A DNA stretch of 64,000 nt, from the NCBI GenBank assembly GCA_020050795.1, contig JAGVKD010000005.1:1-64000 (forward strand), read 5' to 3'. The notes under the pieces were generated by a model that did no database searches, was not told the DNA's origin, and was given only the letters and a program-made list of their open reading frames with translations. Within the stretch, counting starts at the first letter, position 1, and each line of letters starts with the position of its first letter. This DNA comes from Candidatus Babeliales bacterium (lineage in GTDB: Bacteria; Babelota; Babeliae; Babelales; Vermiphilaceae). This document shows positions 53,507-61,465 of this stretch, one piece after another. Position numbers and translations under genes: made by a program.

Positions 53507-54223
53507 ATGTTGAACTTTAAAAAATTATTATGTGTATTTTCGTTATTCATTATGTCGCAAACATTGTGCATGGATGAAGAACGAAAAACAAGGATTGAAG
53601 TTCTTGATGATGGGCATGAGTGGACGATGGTTGAATATGGGCAGGATATCAGACCATTTAGAGGAATGGTTCTTGCCTGCAGATCTTTCCTGGATCATAT
53701 GGATGCATATAAAGATCCAAATAGTGAGACGAGATATGTGCTAGTTTCACGTTATTGTACTTATGATGGGTTCGGTCACCGATTGTTTGCTGCATACTCG
53801 GGCAAACCTGGAGCATCCGATCGTTATTTTTTTAGGCGTTATTATCAGCATGATCCTGTTTGGTGGTCCAATAATCCTATTGCGATATTGCGCCTGTTAA
53901 CGCAAAAAGAGATGAGGCAATTATTACCGCTGATGAGAAATAAAGTTCTTGAGTATCATGATCCGACTATCCCAAGCAACACATTTCAATTCACACTTGG
54001 GAATTTGATGGAGAAAGAGCGCAGGGCATATTGCTGGAATCACGCGCGCAAGAAAGTGTGGCCAAAACAGCGATTGATGCATATTGGCAGCAAAGAATTG
54101 GGATCTGGATTTCATGGAGTGCCACGAGATATCGTTCGCTTAATTGCTCGCCAGGTTATTGATCAGGAAGCGAATGAATTAATGAAGATCACACATCGCG
54201 AAGATCCATTAGTTTTGGAATAA
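53507..54223 (+). CDS. Secreted protein of a three-gene tandem family, member 1
   Basis: A signal peptide (MLNFKKLLCVFSLFIMSQTLCMDE) precedes a domain of about 210 residues with no recognised family. Segments shared with members 2 and 3 are EWTMVEYGQDIRPF-type start, VLVSRY, RLLTQKEMR and the C-terminal ARKKVWPKQRLMHIG plus SGFHGVPRDIVRLIARQVID and EDPLVLE. The last 100 bases are nearly identical in DNA to member 2, although the first half is much more diverged. AAGGAAA lies before the start, 11 bases after the glycosylase stop. GVPRDIVRLIA faintly recalls an F-box helix; unproven. Confidence 0.75.
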   Translation: MLNFKKLLCVFSLFIMSQTLCMDEERKTRIEVLDDGHEWTMVEYGQDIRPFRGMVLACRSFLDHMDAYKDPNSETRYVLVSRYCTYDGFGHRLFAAYSGKPGASDRYFFRRYYQHDPVWWSNNPIAILRLLTQKEMRQLLPLMRNKVLEYHDPTIPSNTFQFTLGNLMEKERRAYCWNHARKKVWPKQRLMHIGSKELGSGFHGVPRDIVRLIARQVIDQEANELMKITHREDPLVLE

Positions 54224-54227
54224 TTTT

Positions 54228-54935
54228 ATGTTAAACGTCAAAAAATTATTGTGCTTACTTTCATTATTCATGATGCAATCGAATTTTTGCATGGAACTAG
54301 CACGGAAACCCTGTGTCCCTGATGATGGCAAGCAATGGACACTCATTAAAAGAGTGGAAGACATTGATCCCTTTGCAGGAAAATTTGTTGCGTGTAGGTC
54401 TAACTCTGCCTGGATGCGCGATGCCTACAAAATTGATCCAGAAAGCGAAACGGGATATGTTTTGGTTTCAATGCGCATTCCTTTATTTACACCATTGTAT
54501 GGTCGTTATTCTGTTTTATACAAAGTGAAATCGGACCATTTGGACCGTTCAAGTGAATCTTTTTGTTTAAGTGATGTTAAGACGCAGAACCGTTCTTGGT
54601 TTGTGAGGCTTTTAACGTTGCAGGAAGCGCGCAATGTGTCTACTGTCATAGGAAGAGGGCCCCATTTTCTAGATTTTTATCATCCTGAAGTTGCATTCTC
54701 TTTCAGGCTTGGCAACTTGCTAGAAGAAGAATACAGAAAATATTTTTGGAATCGAGCGCGCAAGAAAGTGTGGCCATTGCAGCGATTGATGCATATTGGC
54801 AGAAAAGAGTCTGGATCTGGATTTCATGGAGTGCCACGAGATATCGTTCGTTTAATTGCTCGGCAAGTTATTGATCAGGAAGCGAATAAATTAATGAAGA
54901 TGAGACATTGCGAAGATCCATTAGTATTGGAATAA
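54228..54935 (+). CDS. Secreted protein of a three-gene tandem family, member 2
   Basis: Starts four bases after member 1 stops, without a clear ribosome-binding site, so probably coupled. Signal peptide MLNVKKLLCLLSLFMMQSNFCMEL. The N-terminal half matches member 3 (VPDDGKQWTLIK, DPFAGKFVACRS, KIDPESETGYVLVS), while the C-terminal end matches member 1 almost base for base (SGFHGVPRDIVRLIARQVID). This makes it the bridge of the trio. Function unknown. Confidence 0.75.
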   Translation: MLNVKKLLCLLSLFMMQSNFCMELARKPCVPDDGKQWTLIKRVEDIDPFAGKFVACRSNSAWMRDAYKIDPESETGYVLVSMRIPLFTPLYGRYSVLYKVKSDHLDRSSESFCLSDVKTQNRSWFVRLLTLQEARNVSTVIGRGPHFLDFYHPEVAFSFRLGNLLEEEYRKYFWNRARKKVWPLQRLMHIGRKESGSGFHGVPRDIVRLIARQVIDQEANKLMKMRHCEDPLVLE

Positions 54936-54956
54936 TTTTTAAAAAGCGAGTCGCTA

Positions 54957-55652
54957 ATGTTAAGCATCAAAAAATTATTGTGCATAGTTGCATTGTTCAT
55001 AACGCAATTAAACTTTTGCATGGAATCAGCATTGAAAGCTTGTGTTCCTGATGATGGCAAGCAATGGACACTCATTAAAAATGAGGATGACCTTGATCCG
55101 TTTGCAGGAAAATTTATTGCGTGCAGGTCCAGCAATAATTGGATGCGCGATGCCCACAAAATTGATCCAGAGAGCGAAACGGGATATGTTTTGGTTTCAG
55201 TAGGTACTCCTCTCTTTGCAGCGCTGGGTGGCCATTATTATGCCTTATACAGAATGAAATCGGGTGAGTCGGATGGGTGTTATTGTTTAAGTGATCATAA
55301 CAAGCAGAACCATTCTTGGTTTGTGAGACTTTTAACTTTGCAGGAAGCGCGCAGTATTTCTATTATCATAGGAATACCTCGCTCTTTAGATTTTTATTAC
55401 CCCCAATCTAAATTCTCTTTCACGCTTGGCAATCTGCTAGAAGAGGAACGGCGGACATATTTCTGGGATCGCGCACGCAAAAAAGTGTGGCCGCTGCAGA
55501 AGTTGATGCATATTGGTAACAAAGAATCGGGATCTGCTTTTTCTGGAATGCCGCGCGATATCGTTCGCTTAATTGCTTGCCAAGTTATTCAACAGGAAGC
55601 AAATGAGTTAGAAGGAAGTATGAAGCTCGAAGATGCATTAGTTTTAGAATAA
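54957..55652 (+). CDS. Secreted protein of a three-gene tandem family, member 3
   Basis: Signal peptide MLSIKKLLCIVALFITQLNFCMES, then VPDDGKQWTLIKNEDDLDPF, KIDPESETGYVLVSVGTPLF, FVRLLTLQEARSIS, LGNLLEEERRTYFWDRARKK and GMPRDIVRLIACQVIQQE. It is close to member 2 over most of its length, with more change in the last 40 residues. A 21-base gap with a weak GCGAG site separates them. No terminator was seen before the next gene, which has its own promoter-like sequence. Function unknown. Confidence 0.75.
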   Translation: MLSIKKLLCIVALFITQLNFCMESALKACVPDDGKQWTLIKNEDDLDPFAGKFIACRSSNNWMRDAHKIDPESETGYVLVSVGTPLFAALGGHYYALYRMKSGESDGCYCLSDHNKQNHSWFVRLLTLQEARSISIIIGIPRSLDFYYPQSKFSFTLGNLLEEERRTYFWDRARKKVWPLQKLMHIGNKESGSAFSGMPRDIVRLIACQVIQQEANELEGSMKLEDALVLE

Positions 55653-55675
55653 TAATTCAACCCAAGTTCTTAATT

Positions 55676-55703
55676 TTGACACGATGAGCAAAAGACGTAG
55701 ACT
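55676..55703 (+). promoter_or_regulatory. Candidate promoter for the gene at 55746
   Basis: A perfect TTGACA (55676-55681), 16-bp spacer and TAGACT (55698-55703, four of six). It lies 43 bases before the start codon. Confidence 0.4.
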
Positions 55704-55745
55704 TGATTGAAAGCGGTTCATTGAGTCTTTCTCGAGGATTTAATC

Positions 55746-56450
55746 ATGAAAAAAATAGCATTGTCTTTTTTGTTGGCGTTCAGCAGCGTGGGTGTTATTC
55801 ATCCGATTAGTTTGCAAACGGTCTATGGCGCAACGGGTGGTGTCGGATTAGTTTCTGCTGCAGGAACTTATTGGTTCACCAACAAGAATAATTTCAGCAG
55901 TCCGATTTTGTGGAGCCTTGGTGCTGGCGGACTCGCTTCACTTGCTACCTATTTATTCCTGTATCAATTCACTCCAGAAGGCCGCTATGCATGGGCACAA
56001 GAGAAAGTGCGCCAAGCAGGATGCAACCCTCTCAGTTCACAAGCATTCGAATCTGATGCAGCATTTTTTGATGTGGTTGAAGATTTGTATATTGGCGAAG
56101 ATTGGTGGTTGGTGACGGCTTTTAACGAATTAACTGCTTTGCATGATGGATGTCGCATGGCACTCGATCAACTAGATCAAGCAAAAGCTGGCGCGGCCGA
56201 TAACTTCAGCCTTGTGCAACAATGCAACACACTAGCAAGCATCGATCGCAAATATATTTTGAATCTGACCAATGCAATTAAACGCATTCGCAATCACAAA
56301 GATTATATTTCGCAGATGAAAGAATTTAAGCGCATGGAAATGGAAAAACAAAAACTGGCAGTTGCCCAATCCCAGGCGAACGCAGCGCACTCTCAAGCCT
56401 CTGCAACGTGGCATCAAGCTAATGCACAGTGGCACATGGCGCACAACTAG
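55746..56450 (+). CDS. Membrane-associated protein with C-terminal coiled coil and Ala/His/Gln repeat
   Basis: The 234-residue protein has a signal-like N terminus (MKKIALSFLLAFSSVGVIHPI), two more hydrophobic, Gly-rich stretches (VYGATGGVGLVSAAGTYWF and ILWSLGAGGLASLATYLFLY), then a helical soluble region with two Cys. The C-terminal 45 residues are a charged helix (EFKRMEMEKQKLAVAQSQ) running into a degenerate heptad-like repeat of Ala, His, Gln and Trp (ATWHQANAQWHMAHN). No family recognised. The GAGGATTTAATC leader gives a plausible ribosome-binding site. Confidence 0.7.
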   Translation: MKKIALSFLLAFSSVGVIHPISLQTVYGATGGVGLVSAAGTYWFTNKNNFSSPILWSLGAGGLASLATYLFLYQFTPEGRYAWAQEKVRQAGCNPLSSQAFESDAAFFDVVEDLYIGEDWWLVTAFNELTALHDGCRMALDQLDQAKAGAADNFSLVQQCNTLASIDRKYILNLTNAIKRIRNHKDYISQMKEFKRMEMEKQKLAVAQSQANAAHSQASATWHQANAQWHMAHN

Positions 56451-56477
56451 CGACAAAAATAAACGAACAAAAAAATT

Positions 56478-56502
56478 GCGGGGCTTTTTGCCCCGCTTTT
56501 TT
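56478..56502. terminator. Bidirectional intrinsic terminator
   Basis: GCGGGG (56478-56483) pairs with CCCCGC (56491-56496); TTTTTT follows on the plus strand, and the preceding A-run gives one on the minus strand. It separates the gene at 55746 from the converging ankyrin genes. Confidence 0.92.
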
Positions 56503-57197
56503 CATTTCAATACTTTTTTTGGATCAAGAACATCAATTTGCCAGATATCATGAGGAATTTGCCCGGCCTTGTTCTCGGTGGTTAGTAGTTGGTAAGGAGA
56601 GGTGTTCCGCGGTAGCCCAAAACGAGCTCGCAGAAGATCCTTTTGGCTAGAAAGAGGAGAGCCGAGTCTTTTCAAGCAACACAAAAAAGTGAATCGTTCT
56701 TGATATGTTTGATATTGCTCGCGGCAGCTTTCGACGATAGTTGAGCATAAAGAATTGCAGTGGGAGCGTAAAAAATCTGCGCCACTTATCCTTGCCATAT
56801 CTGCCGTCATGCTCGCACCAAATCTTGCGGCGCAATGCAGAGCGGTATTCTCATCACTCTTGTCTCGTGCACACAAATTTATACCTATTTTGACAAGCAG
56901 ACCAGCTTTTTGAATCTCTTCATGACCTGTCCACATGTTGCATATAAGGTGAAGTGGCGTGTCCCCCTGTTCATTAGCTTTTGCTCGAGCGCCATTTCGC
57001 AAATAAAATTCAAATAGCTCTAGAGAGAGATCAGGGTCAAATAAGACCGTGTTAGGTATCTCAATCCCGTCTTTTAAAAGGCGCTCAGCTTTTTTAACAC
57101 TTCTGCAATTTAAGAAAGCAGATTTTTTGTCCATTGCACCAGTTTGTGCCGCAATACCAAGAACAAGAAAGATGGCTGTAATAATTTTTAATTTCAT
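56502..57197 (-). CDS. Secreted ankyrin-repeat protein, third of three
   Basis: From ATG 57197 a signal peptide (MKLKIITAIFLVLGIAAQTGAMDK) is followed by ankyrin units: FEFYLRNGARAKANEQGDTPLHLIC and GLLVKIGINLCARDKSDENTALHCAARFGAS. A C-terminal block shared with the other two follows: QERFTFLCCLKRLGSPL and NKAGQIPHDIWQIDVLDPKK. Ankyrin repeats bind proteins; secreted versions are common in intracellular bacteria as host-directed effectors. At 231 residues it is the shortest of the trio. The start is chosen because it begins the signal peptide. Confidence 0.82.
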   Translation of the reverse strand: MKLKIITAIFLVLGIAAQTGAMDKKSAFLNCRSVKKAERLLKDGIEIPNTVLFDPDLSLELFEFYLRNGARAKANEQGDTPLHLICNMWTGHEEIQKAGLLVKIGINLCARDKSDENTALHCAARFGASMTADMARISGADFLRSHCNSLCSTIVESCREQYQTYQERFTFLCCLKRLGSPLSSQKDLLRARFGLPRNTSPYQLLTTENKAGQIPHDIWQIDVLDPKKVLK

Positions 57198-57222
57198 AAT
57201 TATTTTTTGTAATAATATCTGC

Positions 57223-58275
57223 TTACTTTTTTTCAAACCGTGCATTGGCAAATTTATCAGGATTCAGAATTTCATTATTCCAAATTTGATAAGGAGTTTC
57301 GCCAGCATTATTTTCGATAGTTAGTAATTCAAGTGGGCAGGTGCTGTCGGGGAGCTTGAAATATGCTCTGAAATCTCTGATAGCATACAGAGGATGATCC
57401 GTCCATCTCAGACAGCAAAGCAATGTGAAAAACTCCCAATATCTTTGATGCCGCTCACTGCAACCAGCAAGAATCGTTGCGCACAATGTGTGAGCTTCAT
57501 CAATGTCTGAAGGGTCTCGAGTCCAGCGTGGCCGAAGATGAGATTCACTGCAGCCTGTTTTTGCGACAACATGAAGAGCAGTATCGCCATTCGAAGCCAT
57601 TTTTGCGCATAGATCTATATTGGCTTTTATAAGCATACTTACTTTTAGGCAGATTTTTTTCCCCCAAGTTGCGGTTTCTAGGGCTATGGCGTGAAGGGGC
57701 GTTAAACCTCGTTTATTGGGTTTTGGCCGAACTCCTCTTTTTAAATAAAATTCCATTAATTCTGGCGAAAGTCGATCGTGAAATAAAATATCTTTTGGAT
57801 CAGCGCCGTGAGCTAATAAGACCTCAGTCATCTCAATGGTATTTACTATCCTTAAAGGAGGTTCAATACCTGGTCGTGTTTTATTAGGATCAGCTCCTTT
57901 TTCTAGAAGGTAACAGGCAAGTGAGTGCTCGTTACGTACTAAAAGGCTCTGAAGAGGGGTCAAATAACCTCTTTCCAAATTGGGATCGGCGCCAATTGCC
58001 ACAGCAAGTGAGGTATAAACCCTGAAGTGAACATGCTCGAGAGGTAGCTCTAAAGCCTTGTTGAGGTATTGATTCTTCTCGCCCTGAGACCAACTGCGAG
58101 CTACTTTCCAAGATGGATTTTTTTTGAACAGCGCCTTGTCGGTAATTGGTTCATCCTCAGCGAGCGCGACAACTTCGCCTTTCATCAAATCAGTTATTTT
58201 TTTTTGTGAATCCATTGCACTAGTTTGTGCTGCAATAGAGAGAAGATAAAGAATGGAAATGAATTTTAATTTCAT
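57223..58275 (-). CDS. Secreted ankyrin-repeat protein, second of three
   Basis: Signal peptide MKLKFISILYLLSIAAQTSAMDS, then about five ankyrin units, including YLTPLQSLLVRNEHSLACYLLEKGADPNK, EMTEVLLAHGADPKDI, LKRGVRPKPNKRGLTPLHAI and MASNGDTALHVVAKTGCS. The end carries the shared block YWEFFTLLCCLRWTDHPLYAIRDF and NAGETPYQIWNNEILNPDKF. The start codon overlaps the stop of the upstream family member by four bases (ATGA), so the trio is one operon. Length 350 residues. Confidence 0.85.
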   Translation of the reverse strand: MKLKFISILYLLSIAAQTSAMDSQKKITDLMKGEVVALAEDEPITDKALFKKNPSWKVARSWSQGEKNQYLNKALELPLEHVHFRVYTSLAVAIGADPNLERGYLTPLQSLLVRNEHSLACYLLEKGADPNKTRPGIEPPLRIVNTIEMTEVLLAHGADPKDILFHDRLSPELMEFYLKRGVRPKPNKRGLTPLHAIALETATWGKKICLKVSMLIKANIDLCAKMASNGDTALHVVAKTGCSESHLRPRWTRDPSDIDEAHTLCATILAGCSERHQRYWEFFTLLCCLRWTDHPLYAIRDFRAYFKLPDSTCPLELLTIENNAGETPYQIWNNEILNPDKFANARFEKK

Positions 58276-59540
58276 GGTTGTTCACTCTTTTCTTTATTTC
58301 GCGCTAGCAGCGCTGGCACATAATGCGCAGGATGTAGTATCGGAGTGTTCCAGATATCAAAGGGTGTTTGCCCGCTTCCTATTATGCGTAACAAGTGCAA
58401 TGGGGAAACATTATCGCTGCGCCGCAGTTTAAAGCGAGCCTTCAGAAGATCTCTTTGGCAATAAAGAGGTCGATGGACTCTGTTCAGGCAGCAGAGCAAT
58501 GTGAAACGTTCTTGATATTGTTGCTGTTGCTCTTGGCAACCTTCGAGGATCACTGCGATCATGCTTCTATAACCGGCAAGTAGAGACGCTGTTCGCTCAT
58601 CAACACCATCTTCGAAACGGGCCCCCCCAAAGAGGCCGAACATGTCGCGCACGCCAAGCTGCGCGTTAAGTTCAGCGTTGCGCTGCGCAGCCACTTCCTC
58701 TTGCGAGGCTCCTATTCTTGCTATTATATGAAGGGCGTTTTGGCCCCGTCGTGTTTCCCGCGCGCATAGGTCCACACCTGCTCTGATGAGCATCCGCATC
58801 TTTTCCAAATGTGCAGGACTCGGTTCATCCTGCTCATCGCTTAGATAGTGAAGAGGGGTCCTGCCGTGCTCATTAGCCGTTGGGCGCGCGCCTCGCTGCA
58901 GATAATAGCTCATCAATTCAGGAGTCAGGTTCCAATTGTCTAAAATATCATTTGTTAGCTTGATTCCATGGTCTAACAAGAGTTCAGCAACTTTAACGCT
59001 TTTAACAAGATGTAATCTGCTAGAAGTAGCGCCTTTTTTCAGCAGGAAGCGTACTAATTGATGATCATCTCTTAATATACAAGCATCAACGACACTTAGG
59101 GCCCTATCGATATTAGGATTAGCACCAACGGCTATCGCCAGCGCTTTCCGGCAGCGGCATGCTTGCACGGCAGGATCTTTTTCTGCCAGGGCGTAGGCCT
59201 CGCGTTCTGCTTCCTCTTGAAGGTCACGGGGCTCACTTTCTAAATATCTGGGATCAGCGTTTAGCCGAGCCATAGCAACTTTATTTAAAGTTTCATGCTC
59301 AACATCTACAACATGTCTTAACAACGTATCCTTTTTGTGCTGAGACCAATTGTGAGTAATTTTCCAAGCTGGATTTTGAGCGAGCAGATCTTCATCGATA
59401 ATCGGCAGATTTTCAATGGGCATTCCGCGCACTGCGCTGCTGACCAAAGTGTTTATTATGTGTTGTGATTCGTCTTGCATCGCAATCGTTTGCGATGCAA
59501 TGAAAAAAAGAGAAAGAATGGAGATTGAATTTAGTTTCAT
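58272..59540 (-). CDS. Secreted ankyrin-repeat protein, first of three
   Basis: The longest member (422 residues from ATG 59540; an ATG at 59546 is also possible). Signal peptide MKLNSISILSLFFIASQTIAMQ, a helical region with RNPAWKITHNWSQHKKDTLLR-like sequence shared with the second member, then ankyrin units: NIDRALSVVDACILRDDHQLVRF, VAELLLDHGIKL, QRGARPTANEHGRTPLHYLS and MLIRAGVDLCARETRRGQNALHII. The shared C-terminal block is YQERFTLLCCLNRVHRPLYC with TPFDIWNTPILHPAHY. Function of the block is unknown; the trio looks like lineage-specific duplication. Confidence 0.85.
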   Translation of the reverse strand: MKLNSISILSLFFIASQTIAMQDESQHIINTLVSSAVRGMPIENLPIIDEDLLAQNPAWKITHNWSQHKKDTLLRHVVDVEHETLNKVAMARLNADPRYLESEPRDLQEEAEREAYALAEKDPAVQACRCRKALAIAVGANPNIDRALSVVDACILRDDHQLVRFLLKKGATSSRLHLVKSVKVAELLLDHGIKLTNDILDNWNLTPELMSYYLQRGARPTANEHGRTPLHYLSDEQDEPSPAHLEKMRMLIRAGVDLCARETRRGQNALHIIARIGASQEEVAAQRNAELNAQLGVRDMFGLFGGARFEDGVDERTASLLAGYRSMIAVILEGCQEQQQQYQERFTLLCCLNRVHRPLYCQRDLLKARFKLRRSDNVSPLHLLRIIGSGQTPFDIWNTPILHPAHYVPALLARNKEKSEQP

Positions 59541-59681
59541 GGACATAGATGGATGCACTTTATACTTTTTAGATAAAAAATAGCTCTAAAAAAGTATATA
59601 GCCAAGCTGAGCTGTTGAATAGCAAATAAGGCGGTCAGTAAAGGAAAAATCTGAAATAAGACTGAGCGAGTTAGAAAAAAA

Positions 59682-59879
59682 TTATTTGCAAACCACGGCT
59701 TTGATCTTGTCCACATATTTTTCAAGATCCCGTTCGAGCTCACCAAGCATCACGAGGCATTCTTTCGATCCGCCATGTGACTCATCAATGTTGGCATGCC
59801 GTTCGATAAACCATAAAATACTGCTCAGCTCGTGCAAGAGTTTGATCTTGTTATAGACGCAATTATTCAATTTTGCCAT
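59682..59879 (-). CDS. Small soluble helical protein of unknown function
   Basis: A 65-residue protein with no signal peptide, mainly helical by composition (NKIKLLHELSSILWFIERHA, LVMLGELERDLEKYVDKIKA), ending VVCK. The case for a real gene is a strong ribosome-binding site (AGAGGGGGATACTTT before the ATG) and good codon structure. The binding site is part of a hairpin (59887-59933), which suggests regulated translation. No family recognised. Confidence 0.65.
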   Translation of the reverse strand: MAKLNNCVYNKIKLLHELSSILWFIERHANIDESHGGSKECLVMLGELERDLEKYVDKIKAVVCK

Positions 59880-59886
59880 AAAGTAT

Positions 59887-59933
59887 CCCCCTCTAAAAAT
59901 ATTCCCTACTAGAAATAATTTTATCAGAGGGGG
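59887..59933 (-). promoter_or_regulatory. Hairpin that would hide the ribosome-binding site of the gene at 59682
   Basis: On the minus strand CCCCCTCT (59933-59926) can pair fully with AGAGGGGG (59894-59887), whose G-run is the ribosome-binding site eight bases before the start codon. The 31-base loop is AT-rich. No T-run follows, so it is not a terminator for gatB. Confidence 0.45.
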
Positions 59934-59966
59934 CGTTTATTTTTCAAGAGAATCGAAAGTGGACTG

Positions 59967-61430
59967 CTATTCGCTCAAATATTTTTTCAACAAATCTTGA
60001 ATCACTTTTGGATCGCCCTTGCCTTGCGTTTTTTGCATCGCTTGGCCAACGAAGAATCCAAACACACGATCCTTGCCTGATTTATAGAGCGCAACATTTT
60101 CGGGATGCGCAGCTAAAATTTCTTTCACGATCGCGGCCAGCTCGTCTTGCGATCCGATTTGCTCAAGACCTTTTTCTTTGACGATATCAGCAGGGTTGCC
60201 GCCAGTTTCCGCCACGATGTTGAACACTTCTTTTGCCGCATGTCCATTAATTTTGCCATTCTCAACCATGGTGACAATCGCAGCCAATTTTTCTGGCGTC
60301 ACTTTGCATTGATTCAATTCAAGCTTGTGCTCTTTCAGATAACCCATCACATCGCGCAAAATCCAATTGACGATTTGTTTGCTTTGTGCAGATTCAAATG
60401 CTTTTTCATAGTAGTTTGCCAGCTCACGATCTTCGATCAAAATCTCTGCTTCATACGGGCTCAAGCCATTTTGAGCAACAAAGCGATCAAATTTATTGTG
60501 CGGCAATTCAGGCATAGAGCCTTTAACTTGCTCCAATTGAATTTCATCAATCTGAATAATAGGCAAGTCAGGATCCTGGAAGAAGCGATAGTCAGCAGCC
60601 TCTTCTTTTGAGCGCATGATTATCGATTTATTATTTTTATCATCCCACAAGCGCGTTTCTTGTCTGACGGTGCCACCACCTTCCAAAAGTTCGATTTGGC
60701 GCTCAATCTCATAATCGATTGCATCGCTAATGAACTTGAATGAATTGATATTTTTCAACTCAACTTTGGTGCCAAGTTTTTCAGTACCCTTTTTGCGTAC
60801 GGAAATATTGGTATCAGCGCGAAATGCACCTTCTTCCATATTGCCGCTGCAGATTTGCAAATATTGTACGATCGAACGAAGTGCTTTGAGATATGCTCGC
60901 GCTTCGTATGCGCTCGAAACATCAGGGTAACTTACCATTTCCAAAAGTGGTGTTCCTGCTCGGTTCAAATCGACAAAGCTTTCATTGCTCGAGCTTGAGT
61001 GAATATTTTTTCCTGCATCCTCTTCGATGTGGATGCGGATTAATCGAATTTTTTTAACGCTTCCATCTTCCAAGCGAATAGGCACAAAGCCTTCGAGACA
61101 AATGGGAAGGTATTGCTGAGTGATCTGATAATTTTTTGGCAAGTCAGGATAGAAATAATGTTTGCGATCAAATGTTGATGTGGGTGAAATAGTACAGTTG
61201 GTTGCCAGACCAGCCGCGATTGCATAGTTGATCACTGCTTTATTAAGAACCGGAAGGGCGCCAGGATAGCCAGCGCAAACATTACAAATATTGCTGTTTG
61301 GTTCTTTGGTGATGCGGTTTGCGCAGGAGCAAAAAATTTTACTTTTTGTTGCCAGCTGCACATGAACTTCCATGCCTATAGTTGTTTCGTATTCCGGATA
61401 GCGATCCAGCACAGAAATGAGTTTAGCCAC
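59967..61430 (-). CDS. gatB: Asp/Glu-tRNA amidotransferase subunit B
   Basis: GatB is the tRNA-binding kinase subunit of GatCAB, which converts Glu-tRNA-Gln and/or Asp-tRNA-Asn to the amidated form. The 487-residue protein has YETTIGMEVHVQLATKSKIFCSC, NICNVCAGYPGALPVLN, the KNYQITQQYLPI segment, HIEEDAGKNIH and VDLNRAGTPLLEMVS, and ends in the helical tail domain (AAKEVFNIVAETGGNPADIV). The zinc-site Cys are present. gatA and gatC are not in this window. With the His34 AspRS at 28934 it suggests that Asn-tRNA is made by this route. Confidence 0.96.
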   Translation of the reverse strand: MAKLISVLDRYPEYETTIGMEVHVQLATKSKIFCSCANRITKEPNSNICNVCAGYPGALPVLNKAVINYAIAAGLATNCTISPTSTFDRKHYFYPDLPKNYQITQQYLPICLEGFVPIRLEDGSVKKIRLIRIHIEEDAGKNIHSSSSNESFVDLNRAGTPLLEMVSYPDVSSAYEARAYLKALRSIVQYLQICSGNMEEGAFRADTNISVRKKGTEKLGTKVELKNINSFKFISDAIDYEIERQIELLEGGGTVRQETRLWDDKNNKSIIMRSKEEAADYRFFQDPDLPIIQIDEIQLEQVKGSMPELPHNKFDRFVAQNGLSPYEAEILIEDRELANYYEKAFESAQSKQIVNWILRDVMGYLKEHKLELNQCKVTPEKLAAIVTMVENGKINGHAAKEVFNIVAETGGNPADIVKEKGLEQIGSQDELAAIVKEILAAHPENVALYKSGKDRVFGFFVGQAMQKTQGKGDPKVIQDLLKKYLSE

Positions 61431-61465
61431 AGATGAATCCTTTTTGCAGTCTTATTCAAATAATT

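Noticed and set aside
60147-60611. 154-codon plus-strand frame opposite gatB
   Set aside because: Entirely within gatB; composition is that of a reverse-frame shadow.
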